Position numbers and translations under genes: made by a program | NCBI RefSeq assembly: GCF_043555985.1 | Contig: NZ_JBIGIC010000007.1 | Coordinates: forward strand, 248,001 to 312,000 | Source: Pelomonas candidula | Lineage (GTDB): Bacteria > Pseudomonadota > Gammaproteobacteria > Burkholderiales > Burkholderiaceae_C | Direction of reading: 5' to 3' | Length of the DNA: 64,000 bases | Shown: piece after piece, positions 25,119 to 34,336 of the stretch | How positions within the stretch are numbered: the stretch's first letter is position 1 | Layout of the letters: the number at the start of each line of letters is the position of its first letter | Notes under the pieces: generated by a model | What the model was told of the DNA's origin: nothing | What the model saw: only the letters and a program-made list of their open reading frames with translations | The model's database searches: none

Positions 25119-27776
25119 ATGCCCGAGCCCACGCCCAGCCAGTGGAGCCTGCTCCCCGACGAGCCGGACGAACCCACGGCGCCTGACCCGCTGGCCCAGG
25201 CCGCTTCCGCCGCCCTGCGCAGCCGCGACGGCCACTTCTACGAGCTGACCGGCCAGGTCAACCAGCCCGGCGAGCCGCAGGCCGGCATTGCCGGGCGCTG
25301 GCAGCGCTTCTTCGAGGCCGGCGGCGCGGCCGGCTGGCAGGAGCTCTCGGCCAAGGCGCTGCGCGTGCAGCGCCGCGTGCTGGAGGACGGCGCCAGCTAC
25401 AACGTGCACAGCGACGGCCCGCCGCTGCCGGGCCAGGACGGGCAGGACGGCTCGCCGCTGGCCCGCCACTGGCCGCTGGAACTGCTGCCCATGCTCATCG
25501 AGCCGGACGAGTGGCGGGGCATCGAGGCCGGCATCGTGCAGCGCGCACGGCTGCTGGAGGCCGTGATGGCCGACACCTACGGCGAGCGCCGGCTGCTGCG
25601 CGAAGGCCTGCTGCCCGCGTCGCTGGTGCTGGCCCACCCGCAGTACCTGCGCGCCATGCACGGCAGCCAGCCGCCCGGCGGCGTGCACCTGCACGTGCTG
25701 GCCTTCGACCTGACGCGCTGCGCCGACGGCCACTGGTGGGTCGTGGGCCAGCGCACGCAGGCACCGTCGGGCCTGGGCTATGTGCTGGAGAACCGGCTCA
25801 TCATTGCCCAGCAGTTCCCCGAGGCCTTCCGGCAGATGGCCGTGCAGCGCCTGGCCGCGAGCTATCGCGACTTCATCCAGACGCTGACCCGGCTGTCCCC
25901 GGCCGGCGAACGCAGCCGCGTGGCCCTGCTGACCCCGGGGCCGCGCAACGAGACCTATTTCGAGCAGGCCTTCCTCGCACGCTATCTCGGCATCACGCTG
26001 GTCGAGGGCGCCGACCTGACCGTGCGCGCCGACAAGGTGTATCTCAAGACGCTGGCCGGCCTGGAGCGCGTGCACGTGCTGCTGCGCCGCGTCGATGACA
26101 CCTGGCTGGACCCGCTGGAGCTGCGCCCCGAGTCCATCCTCGGCGTGCCGGGCCTGCTGCAGGCGGCGCGTGCGGGCGAGGTCGTCATCGCCAACGTGCC
26201 GGGCGCCGGCTGGCTGGAGAGCCCGGGCCTGACCGCCTTCTGGCCCGCCGTGGCCGAGAGCCTGCTGGGCGAGGAGCTCAAGCTGCCGGCCATCCAGAGC
26301 TGGTGGTGCGGCGAGGAGAGTGCCTGGGTCGCGCTGCGCCCGCGGCTGGCGGAGTTCATCGTCGTGCCGACGTTCTCGGCCAGCAGCACGACCGAGCATT
26401 TCGCGCCCGTCGTTGCCGCCGAGCTGAACGACGGCGAACTGCACGAGCTGGCCGCCCGCATCGACGCCAATCCCACCGCCTACACGCTGCAGGCGCGCGT
26501 CAAGCCCACCAAGCAGCCGGTATGGACACGCGGCGCGCTGGAGCCGCGCGTGGCCGTGCTGCGCGTGTTCGCGCTGTACGGGCATGACAGCGATGGCCAG
26601 GGCGGTTGGAAGGTGCTGCCCGGCGGCCTCACACGCGTGGCACCACGCCGCGACCCGCTGGCCGATGCGTGGCTGTCGATCCAGCGTGGGTCGCTGAGCG
26701 CCGACACCTGGGTCATGACCGATGGCGAGGTCGACCCCACCACGCTGCTGGCCCAGCCGCTGCAGGCCACCGACCTGCGCGACGTGCACTGGACCGTGAC
26801 CAGCCGCGCCGCCGAAAACCTGTTCTGGCTGGGCCGCTACACCGAGCGCGCCGAGAACAGCGCGCGGCTGGCCCGCTACGTCATCGAGGCCAGCGTCATG
26901 GTGCAGCGTGGCGCCATGCCGCCGCCCATGTTGCCGCTGCTGGACGCGCTGGCGCGCCGGCATGGCCTCGTCGGCCCCGACGCACCGCACGCGCAGGACG
27001 ACCCGCGCGGCTTCGAGCGCGCGCTGCTGGCCGCGCTGCTGCCGGGCTCCGGCGCCAACAGCGTGGGCTGGAACCTGCGCGCGCTGCAGGGCTGCGGCCA
27101 GGCGCTGCGCGAGCGGCTGTCGCCCGAGACCTGGCGCCTCATCCACGAGGCCGCGGCGCATTTCGAGCAGCATCTGCGCGCCGTGCTGGACCGCCCAGGC
27201 GCCGTGCCGGTGACCGACGTGCTCAATGTGTTGGCCCGCGCCGATACGCACCTGGCCGCCATCACCGGCGCGCAGACCGACCGCATGACGCGCGACGACG
27301 GCTGGCGGCTGCTGTCCATCGGCCGGCAGATCGAGCGCCTGTCCTTCCACGCCGAGGTGCTGGCCGAGACCTTTGCCCAGGACCTGGCGCTGACCGAGGA
27401 CGGCTTCGCGCTGCTGCTGGGCGTGTTCGACTCGACCATCACCTACCGCGCGCAGTTCCAGGCGCGCCGCGAGGCGCCGCCGCTGCTGCACCTGCTGGTG
27501 CACAACACCGACAACCCACGGTCGCTGGCCTGGGTGGCGCGCACGATGCGCGAGCGCTTCGCCAAGCTCGCCCGGCACGATCCCGGCTGGGCGGCCGACA
27601 TCACCGCCGAGCTGCCGGTGCCTGAGGCCTGGCCGCTGGCCGAGCTGGCCGCGTCGGGGCCCGTCCTCGTCGACCGCCTGCGCCGCGCCGCAGCGCAGGC
27701 CGCCGAGCTGTCCAGCCTCATCAGCCAGCGCTATTTCGCGCACGTCATCGGCGCCGAGCAACGCGTATGGCAATGA
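25119..27776 (+). CDS. Circularly permuted ATP-grasp / alpha-E fusion protein
   Basis: 885 aa. The N-terminal ~530 residues are the ATP-grasp module, with segments LLPMLIEPDEWRGIEAGIVQ, GLGYVLENRLIIAQQFPEAF, ALLTPGPRNETYFEQAFLARY and VLPGGLTRVAPR. From about residue 562 the alpha-E domain begins (AAENLFWLGRYTERAENSAR) and continues to the end. The protein thus joins in one chain the two activities encoded separately at 16858 and 18459, which supports a physical complex for the separate pair. The ATG at 25119 is chosen since the conserved region begins soon after; the frame upstream overlaps the hydrolase gene. A short transglutaminase gene follows after 70 bp. Confidence 0.93.
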   Translation: MPEPTPSQWSLLPDEPDEPTAPDPLAQAASAALRSRDGHFYELTGQVNQPGEPQAGIAGRWQRFFEAGGAAGWQELSAKALRVQRRVLEDGASYNVHSDGPPLPGQDGQDGSPLARHWPLELLPMLIEPDEWRGIEAGIVQRARLLEAVMADTYGERRLLREGLLPASLVLAHPQYLRAMHGSQPPGGVHLHVLAFDLTRCADGHWWVVGQRTQAPSGLGYVLENRLIIAQQFPEAFRQMAVQRLAASYRDFIQTLTRLSPAGERSRVALLTPGPRNETYFEQAFLARYLGITLVEGADLTVRADKVYLKTLAGLERVHVLLRRVDDTWLDPLELRPESILGVPGLLQAARAGEVVIANVPGAGWLESPGLTAFWPAVAESLLGEELKLPAIQSWWCGEESAWVALRPRLAEFIVVPTFSASSTTEHFAPVVAAELNDGELHELAARIDANPTAYTLQARVKPTKQPVWTRGALEPRVAVLRVFALYGHDSDGQGGWKVLPGGLTRVAPRRDPLADAWLSIQRGSLSADTWVMTDGEVDPTTLLAQPLQATDLRDVHWTVTSRAAENLFWLGRYTERAENSARLARYVIEASVMVQRGAMPPPMLPLLDALARRHGLVGPDAPHAQDDPRGFERALLAALLPGSGANSVGWNLRALQGCGQALRERLSPETWRLIHEAAAHFEQHLRAVLDRPGAVPVTDVLNVLARADTHLAAITGAQTDRMTRDDGWRLLSIGRQIERLSFHAEVLAETFAQDLALTEDGFALLLGVFDSTITYRAQFQARREAPPLLHLLVHNTDNPRSLAWVARTMRERFAKLARHDPGWAADITAELPVPEAWPLAELAASGPVLVDRLRRAAAQAAELSSLISQRYFAHVIGAEQRVWQ

Positions 27777-27846
27777 GCGCCGCACGGCCGCCCGAAGGCG
27801 CTCGCTCCCGCCTGGCGGGACAGCGCGCAGCGCGAAGGGTGCATCC

Positions 27847-28770
27847 ATGAAGCTTTCGGTCCATCACGTCACCGAGTACACCTACGACGACTCGGTGGAG
27901 TGGGCGCACCACGCGGCCTGCCTGGCGCCGCAGGACACACCGTGGCAGCACGTCAGCGGCTGGCGGCTCACCATCGACCCACTGCCCGACGGCTGGGGCG
28001 TGGAAGGGCTGGAGCTGGACGCTGCCGAACTGGCCCGCCACCTGCGCCGCGACCCCTGGGGCAACCGCCACCTGAGCTTCGGACACGCGCGCGTGCACGA
28101 GAAGCTGGTCGTCGACAGCCGCTTCGTCGCCGAGCTGCAGGAGCGCCCGGCGCCCGACCCCGACCGCGGCCCCGCCTGGGAGACCGTGGCCCATGGCCTT
28201 TGCTACCGCGCCGGTCGTGCGCTGGAGGAAGCCGACGAGTTCGCGCTCGCCTCCACCTACGCCGCGCCGGACGACACGCTGGCCGCCTACGCGCGCCGCG
28301 CCTTCCCGCCCGGCCGCAGGCTGGCCGCTGGCGGGCTGGCGCTGATGACCCAGATCCACACCGACCTGCGCTATCTGCCGCAGAGCACGACGGTCGCCAC
28401 GCGTGCGGCCGACGCGCTCGCGCAGCGCAGTGGCGTGTGCCAGGACTTCGCCCACGTCTTCATCGCCGCCTGCCGCTCGCTGGGGCTGGCCGCGCGCTAT
28501 GTGTCGGGCTACCTGCTGACGCGCCCGCCGCCGGGCCAGCCCAAGCTGGTCGGTGCCGATGCCTCGCACGCCTGGGCCGAGATCTGGTGCCCCGAGCAGG
28601 GCTGGCTGGCGCTGGACCCGACCAACGACGTGCCCGCGGGCCTGGACCACGTCACGCTGGCTTGGGGGCGCGACTACGCCGACGTGGCGCCGCTGCGCGG
28701 CGTGCTGCGCGGCGGGGGTGTGGCGACGCTGAAGGTGGGGGTGACGGTGGAGCCCATCCCGGAGGCTTGA
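27847..28770 (+). CDS. Transglutaminase-like protein, short form
   Basis: 307 aa. An N-terminal transglutaminase accessory domain (KLSVHHVTEYTYDDSVEW) and core domain have Cys near 198 (RSGVCQDFAHVF), His near 239 (ADASHAWAEIW) and Asp near 258 (LALDPTND). All three catalytic residues are present. Unlike the 1144-residue homologue at 20121, it lacks the DUF2126 part. It completes the second ATP-grasp/alpha-E/transglutaminase set. Members of this family are predicted amide-bond hydrolases or transpeptidases rather than true protein crosslinkers. Confidence 0.93.
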   Translation: MKLSVHHVTEYTYDDSVEWAHHAACLAPQDTPWQHVSGWRLTIDPLPDGWGVEGLELDAAELARHLRRDPWGNRHLSFGHARVHEKLVVDSRFVAELQERPAPDPDRGPAWETVAHGLCYRAGRALEEADEFALASTYAAPDDTLAAYARRAFPPGRRLAAGGLALMTQIHTDLRYLPQSTTVATRAADALAQRSGVCQDFAHVFIAACRSLGLAARYVSGYLLTRPPPGQPKLVGADASHAWAEIWCPEQGWLALDPTNDVPAGLDHVTLAWGRDYADVAPLRGVLRGGGVATLKVGVTVEPIPEA

Positions 28771-28933
28771 CGGATGAACGCGCGGCGACGCCTTTGCAGT
28801 CGTCGGCATCGTTCTCGTCCGTGCCTCATGGGCTTTCGAGCAAGCGAGCCATGCGCAGATGAACGCTGCCGAGACGAATTGGCGTTGACGGTTCAGGGCA
28901 GTCGCAGTGCTGCGAGTGCTTGCCCTGTTGGTG

Positions 28934-31519
28934 TCAGCGGCGCTCGCCTGTGGACTTGCCCGGCATGGGCTGAAGGGGCTGCTGGCGCTTCGCGGCGGGC
29001 CTGAGCAGGCACGCTGACAGCACCAGCCCCAGCAGCCACATCACCGACATCGCGCCGCCGCCACCGCCGCTGCTGGAGCTGCTGGTCGAGCCCGTCGCCG
29101 AGCTGCCGGCCGTGGTCACCGTGATCGTCTGCGTCTTGGTGGCCTGCGCCCCCGCGCTGTCGGTCAGCTGCAGCTGCACGGTGAACGTGCCGGCCGCGCT
29201 GGTCGTCACGGTGGCCGTGCTGCCCGTCGTGCTGCCGCTGAAGGCGGCGATGCTGCTGCCGCTGGTGAGGCTCCACTGGTAGCCGGTCAGCGTGCGGCCG
29301 GCCGGGGCGCTGGAGCCGGTGCTGTCCAGCGTCACGTTGTTGCCGGCCGCGACCGTCGTCGCGGACGGGCTGATGCTGGCGGTCGGCGCCAGCGGCGTCA
29401 CGGTGACGGTGCTGGTGGCGCTGCCGGTCTGGCCCAGCGAGTCGGTCACCGTCAGCGTCACGGTGAACGTGCCGCTGCCGCTGCCCAGCGTGGACACGGT
29501 GGCCGCACTGGTGTTGGTGGCGGTCGTGAACGTGGCGAGGTTGCTCGGGCTGCCGCTGGTGGGCGTGACGGTCCACTGGTAGCTGGCGATGCTGAAGCCG
29601 GTGGCGGCCTTGCTGCTGCTGCCATCGAAGCTGACCGCCGTGCCCGCAGCCACGGCGCTGGCCGACGCGACGATGCCCACCGTCGGCGCGGCCGGCGCGG
29701 TGACGGTGATGACCTGCGTCTTGCTGGCCTGCGTGCCGGCGCTGTCGGTGACGGTGAGTTGCACGGTCACGCTGCCGATGCCGGTGGTCTTCAGGCTGGC
29801 CGTGGCCGTGTTGGTGGCGCCGCTGAAACTGGCGAAGCTCGCGCCGCTGGTGATGCTCCACGCGTAGCCGGTGACGGTGCGCGTGCCGGCCGCCACCGAT
29901 GCGCTGCCGTCCAGCGTGACCGTCGTGCCGGCGGCCACCGTCGTCGCGCTGGCGCTGATGCTGGCGGTGGGCGTGGCGCCGGCGGCCGCAGCGGCCACGG
30001 CGGCGCCCACGTCCAGCATGCCGGCGCCGCAGGTGGAGGTGGTGCAGTAGCACTCGTCCTGCGCGGTGCTGGTGGGTGCCTTGCAGACGGGCGTGCTGCT
30101 GCCCGAGGGCTGGGTGGGGAAGCTGCGGGCGCTCGACTGCAGCAGCGACTTGATCGTCGCCGGCTTCAACGACGGGTTGACCGACAGCATCAGCGCCGCC
30201 GCGCCCGCCACCATGGGCGTCGCGAAGCTGGTGCCGACCGAGTAGTTGGTGCCGTTGCTGTAGGTGTAGCCGGCGGCCGTGGTGTTGGCCGTCGTCGTGC
30301 CGCTGTCGGTGGCGGTCAGGATGGGGTAGAGGCAGCTGCCCGTCGAGTTGACGCAGTTGCCGCCCGGCGCCGCGATGGCGACCTCCGGGCCGATGCTGGA
30401 GAAGCCGACCTTGGTGCCGATGTGGCGCAGGCCGGCCACGGCGATGACGTTGCTGCAGTTGGCGGGCACGCCCACGGCCAGGCCCTCATCGTTGCCGGCG
30501 GCCGCGACGACGGTGACGCCGGCCGCGACGAGCTGGTTGATGGCGTCCTGGTAGGCCGTCGTGCAGCTGCCGCTGCCGCCCAGGCTCAGGTTGATGACCT
30601 TGGCCGGGTTGGGGTTGGCGTAGGGCACGCTGCTCACGCCGCCGGCCCACAGCATGCCGGCGATGATGTCCGAGTCGGTGCCGCCGCACTTGCCAAGCAC
30701 GCGCACCGGCAGGACCTTCACGTCGTAGCCCACCGACGCGATGCCGACGCCGTTGTTGGTCTGCGCGCCGATGATGCTGGACGTCTGCGTGCCGTGCCAG
30801 CTGCTGCTGGTGGCCGCGCCGCCGTCGCCGCACTGGTTGGCGGTCGTGTAGTCGCCGGGGTCGGTGGGGTCGGTGTCGCGGCCACCGCCATCGCCCGCGG
30901 TGGTGGTGGAGCTGACGAAGTCGTAGCCGGCCAGCAGCTTGTTGGCCAGGTCGGGGTGGGCCGGCAGCACGCCGGTGTCGACGTCGGCCACGACGACGCT
31001 GCTGGAGCCGGTCGTGATGTTCCAGGCCCCGACGGCGTTGATGGCGGCCACCAGCGTCGAGTCGGCCGGCTGCAGGTACCACTGGCCGGCCGCCAGCGCG
31101 GCGCTGGCGCTGGCAGGCAGCAGCGGGTCGTTGGGCAGGGCCAGCGCGTGGCGGCGCTCGTCGGGCACGGCGTATTCGACGTCGGCGTCCTGCGCCAGCC
31201 TGGCGGCCAGCGCGGCGGAGGTGATGCTCTTGTCGCCCCAGATGACCTGGCTGCGCGCGTCGATCATGCGGCCGTCGCGCAGGCTCAGGGCCAGCCGGCC
31301 GCCCATCGTGGTGGCGTGCTGCGGGCCGCGGTCGCCGCGCTCGCGGGCGGCGCGCATGAGCGGGCCCAGCGCCTTGAACTTGACGATGACGCGGGCGCCG
31401 TCGGCGTCGTTGGTTGCGGCGTGTGCGGGCAGGGCGCCCAGCACCAGCGACAGCAGCGCGATGGCGGCGATCAGCGCGAGCAGGACGGGGACGAAGGAGC
31501 TGGGGTTGAAGCGGCGCAC
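28934..31519 (-). CDS. Secreted subtilisin-like S8 serine peptidase with C-terminal anchor tail
   Basis: 861 aa from a GTG with GGAG six bases upstream. Signal peptide (FVPVLLALIAAIALLSLVLGALPAHA), then a propeptide to about residue 130. The S8 domain has Asp near 180 (VVVADVDTGVLPAHPD), His near 240 (WHGTQTSSIIGA) and Ser near 432 (GTSFATPMVAGAAAL), a complete triad. Three PKD/Ig-like repeats (about 530-800) follow. The end is a Ser/Gly-rich linker with five Gly, one hydrophobic helix (MWLLGLVLSACLL) and basic residues, resembling the GlyGly-CTERM signal processed by rhombosortases. No rhombosortase gene is in the window. Likely a surface-attached or released protease. Confidence 0.92.
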   Translation of the reverse strand: MRRFNPSSFVPVLLALIAAIALLSLVLGALPAHAATNDADGARVIVKFKALGPLMRAARERGDRGPQHATTMGGRLALSLRDGRMIDARSQVIWGDKSITSAALAARLAQDADVEYAVPDERRHALALPNDPLLPASASAALAAGQWYLQPADSTLVAAINAVGAWNITTGSSSVVVADVDTGVLPAHPDLANKLLAGYDFVSSTTTAGDGGGRDTDPTDPGDYTTANQCGDGGAATSSSWHGTQTSSIIGAQTNNGVGIASVGYDVKVLPVRVLGKCGGTDSDIIAGMLWAGGVSSVPYANPNPAKVINLSLGGSGSCTTAYQDAINQLVAAGVTVVAAAGNDEGLAVGVPANCSNVIAVAGLRHIGTKVGFSSIGPEVAIAAPGGNCVNSTGSCLYPILTATDSGTTTANTTAAGYTYSNGTNYSVGTSFATPMVAGAAALMLSVNPSLKPATIKSLLQSSARSFPTQPSGSSTPVCKAPTSTAQDECYCTTSTCGAGMLDVGAAVAAAAAGATPTASISASATTVAAGTTVTLDGSASVAAGTRTVTGYAWSITSGASFASFSGATNTATASLKTTGIGSVTVQLTVTDSAGTQASKTQVITVTAPAAPTVGIVASASAVAAGTAVSFDGSSSKAATGFSIASYQWTVTPTSGSPSNLATFTTATNTSAATVSTLGSGSGTFTVTLTVTDSLGQTGSATSTVTVTPLAPTASISPSATTVAAGNNVTLDSTGSSAPAGRTLTGYQWSLTSGSSIAAFSGSTTGSTATVTTSAAGTFTVQLQLTDSAGAQATKTQTITVTTAGSSATGSTSSSSSGGGGGAMSVMWLLGLVLSACLLRPAAKRQQPLQPMPGKSTGERR

Positions 31520-31582
31520 GCGAGACTCCGGGGCGAGATTTCGGCGATGCTCGGGCAGTCTCGTAAATTCCTTGCTACCGCT

Positions 31583-31602
31583 TTGTGTCGGCGCCGATAC
31601 AA
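31583..31602. promoter_or_regulatory. 20-bp near-palindrome upstream of the S8 peptidase
   Basis: The sequence ttgtgtcggcgccgatacaa is symmetric at all but one base pair. It lies 64 bp before the peptidase start and 6 bp beyond the hybrid-kinase stop (both on the minus strand). No T-tract follows, so a rho-independent terminator is not supported. A regulator-binding site or mRNA hairpin is possible. Confidence 0.3.
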
Positions 31603-31608
31603 GACGTT

Positions 31609-34218
31609 TCAGTGACGGCTTGCGGTCAGCAACGCGGCCACGCGCGCACCCAGCTGCTCGACGATGAACTCCTTGCTCATCAGGCCCACGCCGGCGAGTT
31701 CGGCGCTGGCGCTTCGCAGCGCCGCGGTCACCTGGCCGGTGACGATGAGGACGGGCAGGTCGGGGTGGCGCTGGCGCAGCGCGCGGGCGACGTCCAGGCC
31801 GGACATGCGCGGCATGTCGTAGTCGGTCAGCACGAGGTCGATGCCGCCGGCAGCGGCGTCGACGGCGGCCAGCGCGGAGGCCGGGTCGGCGTGGGACTCG
31901 ACGCGGTAGCCCAGGCGCGTCAGCAGCGCCTCGACGGTCAGGCGCAGCACCTCGTCGTCGTCGAGGTAGACGATGCGTTCGCCCCGGCCTGGCAGCGTCG
32001 GTGGCGCGGGCTCGTCGGCGGGGCCCTCGGCAGCCGTCGCGACCGTGGGGAGCCAGATCTCGAAGATGCTGCCATGGCCCGGCACCGAGCTGAGCTCGAT
32101 GCGCCCGCCGTGGCCCGTGACGATGCCGTGCACCATGGCCAGGCCCAGCCCCGTGCCCTGGGCGGCGACCTTGGTCGTGAAGAAGGGTTCGAAGATGCGC
32201 TCGCGCAGCGCCGCGTCCATGCCGGTGCCGTCGTCTCGCACGCTCAGCACGGCCCAGTGGCGGCCCTCGCGCAATCGTGCGTCCAGCGTGATGTCGATGC
32301 GCCCGCGATGGCCAGGCATGGCCTGCCAGGCGTTGTTGCAGAGGTTGAGCAGCACCTGCTGGATCTGCGTCGGCTCGGTGACGACGTGCAGGGGCTCGGC
32401 CGCGAGGTCGGCCTCCAGCTTCACCTCCACCGGCAGGCTCAGGCGCAGCAGGGCCAGCGCCTCTTCCACCAGCGGCTGCAGCGGCTGCGCCCAGCGGCCC
32501 TCCGCCGACGGGCGGCCGAAGGTGAGCAGCTGCTGCACCAGCGAACGCGCGCGCAGCCCGGCCTGGCGGATGCGCTCCAGGTGCGGCCGCGCGGGGTGAT
32601 GGGCGTCGAGGTCTGCGTCCACGAGCGCTGCGCCGCCCAGCACGATGGCGAGCACGTTGTTGAAGTCGTGCGCGATGCCTCCCACCAGCGTGCCCAGCGC
32701 CTGCATCTTCTGCGCGCGGCGCAGCTGCTCCTCCAGGCCTTGGCGTTCGGCGGCGGCGTTCAGACTGGGCGTCAGGTCGCGCACGATGACGCTGGCCAGC
32801 GGGTTGCCGTCGCTGTCCTGGTAGGCCATGGAGCTGATCTCGGCCTCGAAGAAGCTGCCATCGGCGCGCCGCATGCGGACCTGGCCGCGGGTGCGACCGG
32901 TGGCCTGGCGCTCGGCCATCAGCGGGGCCAGGCGCGGGTCGGCGGGGTCGATGATGTCGTCGCGCGTGGCGGCCAGCAGCTGCGCCTCGCTGCGGCCGAA
33001 CAACTCGCAGGCCGCGCGGTTGGCGGCGACGACGCCGCCGCCCGGCCGCGTGTTGAGCATGGCGTCCAGGCTGTGCTCGAACAGCAGGCGCAGCCGCGCC
33101 TCGCTGCGCGCGAGCTGGGCGGCCTCGGCCTCCAGCTGCGCCAGGCCTTCGCGCACGCGCACCTCGGCCTGCTGGCGGCCACGGGCCAGGCCGGCCGTCA
33201 GCAGCGCCAGCGATGCAGCGCAGACCAGGCCCGCCGCGAGCAGTTGCAGCGTGCCGTCGTTGACGTCGTCCCACGGGCCCGCTGGCGGCGGTGCCACCTC
33301 GACGAGCCAGCGCCGGTCGGCCATCGGCAGCTCGAAGCGCAGCGCGTCGGCCGGCACGGCAGCGCCGGGCTCGTTGTCGTAGACCAGCGGCGCCTGCGGG
33401 GGCGCGGTGGGGTCGGTCACGCGGACGCGGGCGGGCGTGCCGCCGGAGGCAGCCAGGTCCGGCGGCAGCGCACCGCGCACGAGCTCGGCACTGCGCAGCG
33501 CGATGCCGACGACGCCGGTGGCCGCTGAGCGGCGCTCGTCGGCCGTGGCGGGCAGGTGGTCGCCGCGGTAGGTGGCGGCGCGCACGACGATGCTGGTCAG
33601 CTCCGGATGGTTGGGGCGGTGGCGGTCGCGGGCCAGCAGCAGCGGCGGCGTGGCGACGAGGCCGCCATCGGCGATGGCGCGCTCGACCGGCTGGCGGTAG
33701 CTCTGCGCCGGGTCGTAGAGGTCGTAGCCGTCGTTGGCCGGGTCGGTCGGCAGTTGGTGGCGCAGCAGCATGTACTCTGGCCGGTCGCCGGGCGGCTGCA
33801 CGGCGAAGCTGGGGTGGCCGGCGGGATCGGTGCTGCGGTCGGCGCGCACGCGCTCGACGTAGGCGGCACGCCCGGCCAGCGGCACGCGCTCGGCGATGAA
33901 GCTCAGCGTCAGGCCGGGGAAGCGCCGGGACTCCAGCACGCTGTCGACGTAGCGCTCGAACTGGGCATCGTCCAGCGGCGTCGGCCCGCTGGCGGCCAGG
34001 CGCAGCCCGGGCAGGATGTCGAGGTGGCTGCGCACGACGCTGGCCAGCGAGATCCGCAGGGACTCGACGCTGCGCTCGAACAGCGCGCGGCGCTCGGCCG
34101 CGTTCTGCTGGACGGACCACGCGGCGAGCGCCAGCGTCAATGCGACGGTGGCGGCGAACAACAGCCACGGCAGGGCACGGCGTGCGAGGGGCTCGGCGCG
34201 TGCAGCGGGCTCGGGCAT
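31609..34218 (-). CDS. CHASE-type hybrid sensor histidine kinase with C-terminal receiver
   Basis: 869 aa. Two transmembrane helices (about 15-37 and 325-347) bracket an extracytoplasmic CHASE-like ligand domain. A PAS domain follows (about 370-500, LLFEHSLDAMLNTRPGGGVV). The HisKA has its acceptor His in GGIAHDFNNVLA, the variant typical of NtrB-like and hybrid kinases. The HATPase domain has NLCNNAWQAM, DDGTGMD and GTGLGLAMVHGIV. A receiver ends the protein (VYLDDDEVLR, Asp in LVLTDYDMPRMSG). The receiver has Thr in LIVTGQ and Lys in LMSKEF. No HPt is present, so phosphate may be returned or passed to a separate carrier. The ATG overlaps the structured leader described separately. Confidence 0.92.
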   Translation of the reverse strand: MPEPAARAEPLARRALPWLLFAATVALTLALAAWSVQQNAAERRALFERSVESLRISLASVVRSHLDILPGLRLAASGPTPLDDAQFERYVDSVLESRRFPGLTLSFIAERVPLAGRAAYVERVRADRSTDPAGHPSFAVQPPGDRPEYMLLRHQLPTDPANDGYDLYDPAQSYRQPVERAIADGGLVATPPLLLARDRHRPNHPELTSIVVRAATYRGDHLPATADERRSAATGVVGIALRSAELVRGALPPDLAASGGTPARVRVTDPTAPPQAPLVYDNEPGAAVPADALRFELPMADRRWLVEVAPPPAGPWDDVNDGTLQLLAAGLVCAASLALLTAGLARGRQQAEVRVREGLAQLEAEAAQLARSEARLRLLFEHSLDAMLNTRPGGGVVAANRAACELFGRSEAQLLAATRDDIIDPADPRLAPLMAERQATGRTRGQVRMRRADGSFFEAEISSMAYQDSDGNPLASVIVRDLTPSLNAAAERQGLEEQLRRAQKMQALGTLVGGIAHDFNNVLAIVLGGAALVDADLDAHHPARPHLERIRQAGLRARSLVQQLLTFGRPSAEGRWAQPLQPLVEEALALLRLSLPVEVKLEADLAAEPLHVVTEPTQIQQVLLNLCNNAWQAMPGHRGRIDITLDARLREGRHWAVLSVRDDGTGMDAALRERIFEPFFTTKVAAQGTGLGLAMVHGIVTGHGGRIELSSVPGHGSIFEIWLPTVATAAEGPADEPAPPTLPGRGERIVYLDDDEVLRLTVEALLTRLGYRVESHADPASALAAVDAAAGGIDLVLTDYDMPRMSGLDVARALRQRHPDLPVLIVTGQVTAALRSASAELAGVGLMSKEFIVEQLGARVAALLTASRH

Positions 34219-34220
34219 GG

Positions 34221-34279
34221 GGCGTCTCCCTGATCGGCAGACCCTGCCTTCGGGCTAACGCCTCGTTTTGCCGGCAGGG
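34221..34279 (-). promoter_or_regulatory. Structured 5' leader of the CHASE hybrid kinase
   Basis: Read on the minus strand, the 60 bases before the ATG can form an outer stem (ggcgt 34221-34225 with acgcc 34258-34262) that encloses the agggag ribosome site. Inside, ctgcc (34244-34248) can pair either with ggcag (34236-34240) or, as ccctgcc, with ggcaggg (34273-34279). These two pairings exclude each other, the pattern expected of a translational switch. No known riboswitch consensus was matched. Confidence 0.3.
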
Positions 34280-34336
34280 CGCGAGGATGATAGAGCGGCC
34301 CGCCGCCGCTCCCAATCCGACCGTTGCGCGCCGGCT

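Noticed and set aside
28771..28933. Possible short gene between the transglutaminase and S8 peptidase genes
   Set aside because: The frame starting at 28774 has Cys/Arg-rich random-looking composition and no ribosome site; nothing else was seen there.
34221..34279. c-di-GMP (GEMM) riboswitch in the kinase leader
   Set aside because: Some hairpins are present, but the conserved GEMM core bases and tetraloop-receptor arrangement are not recognisable.
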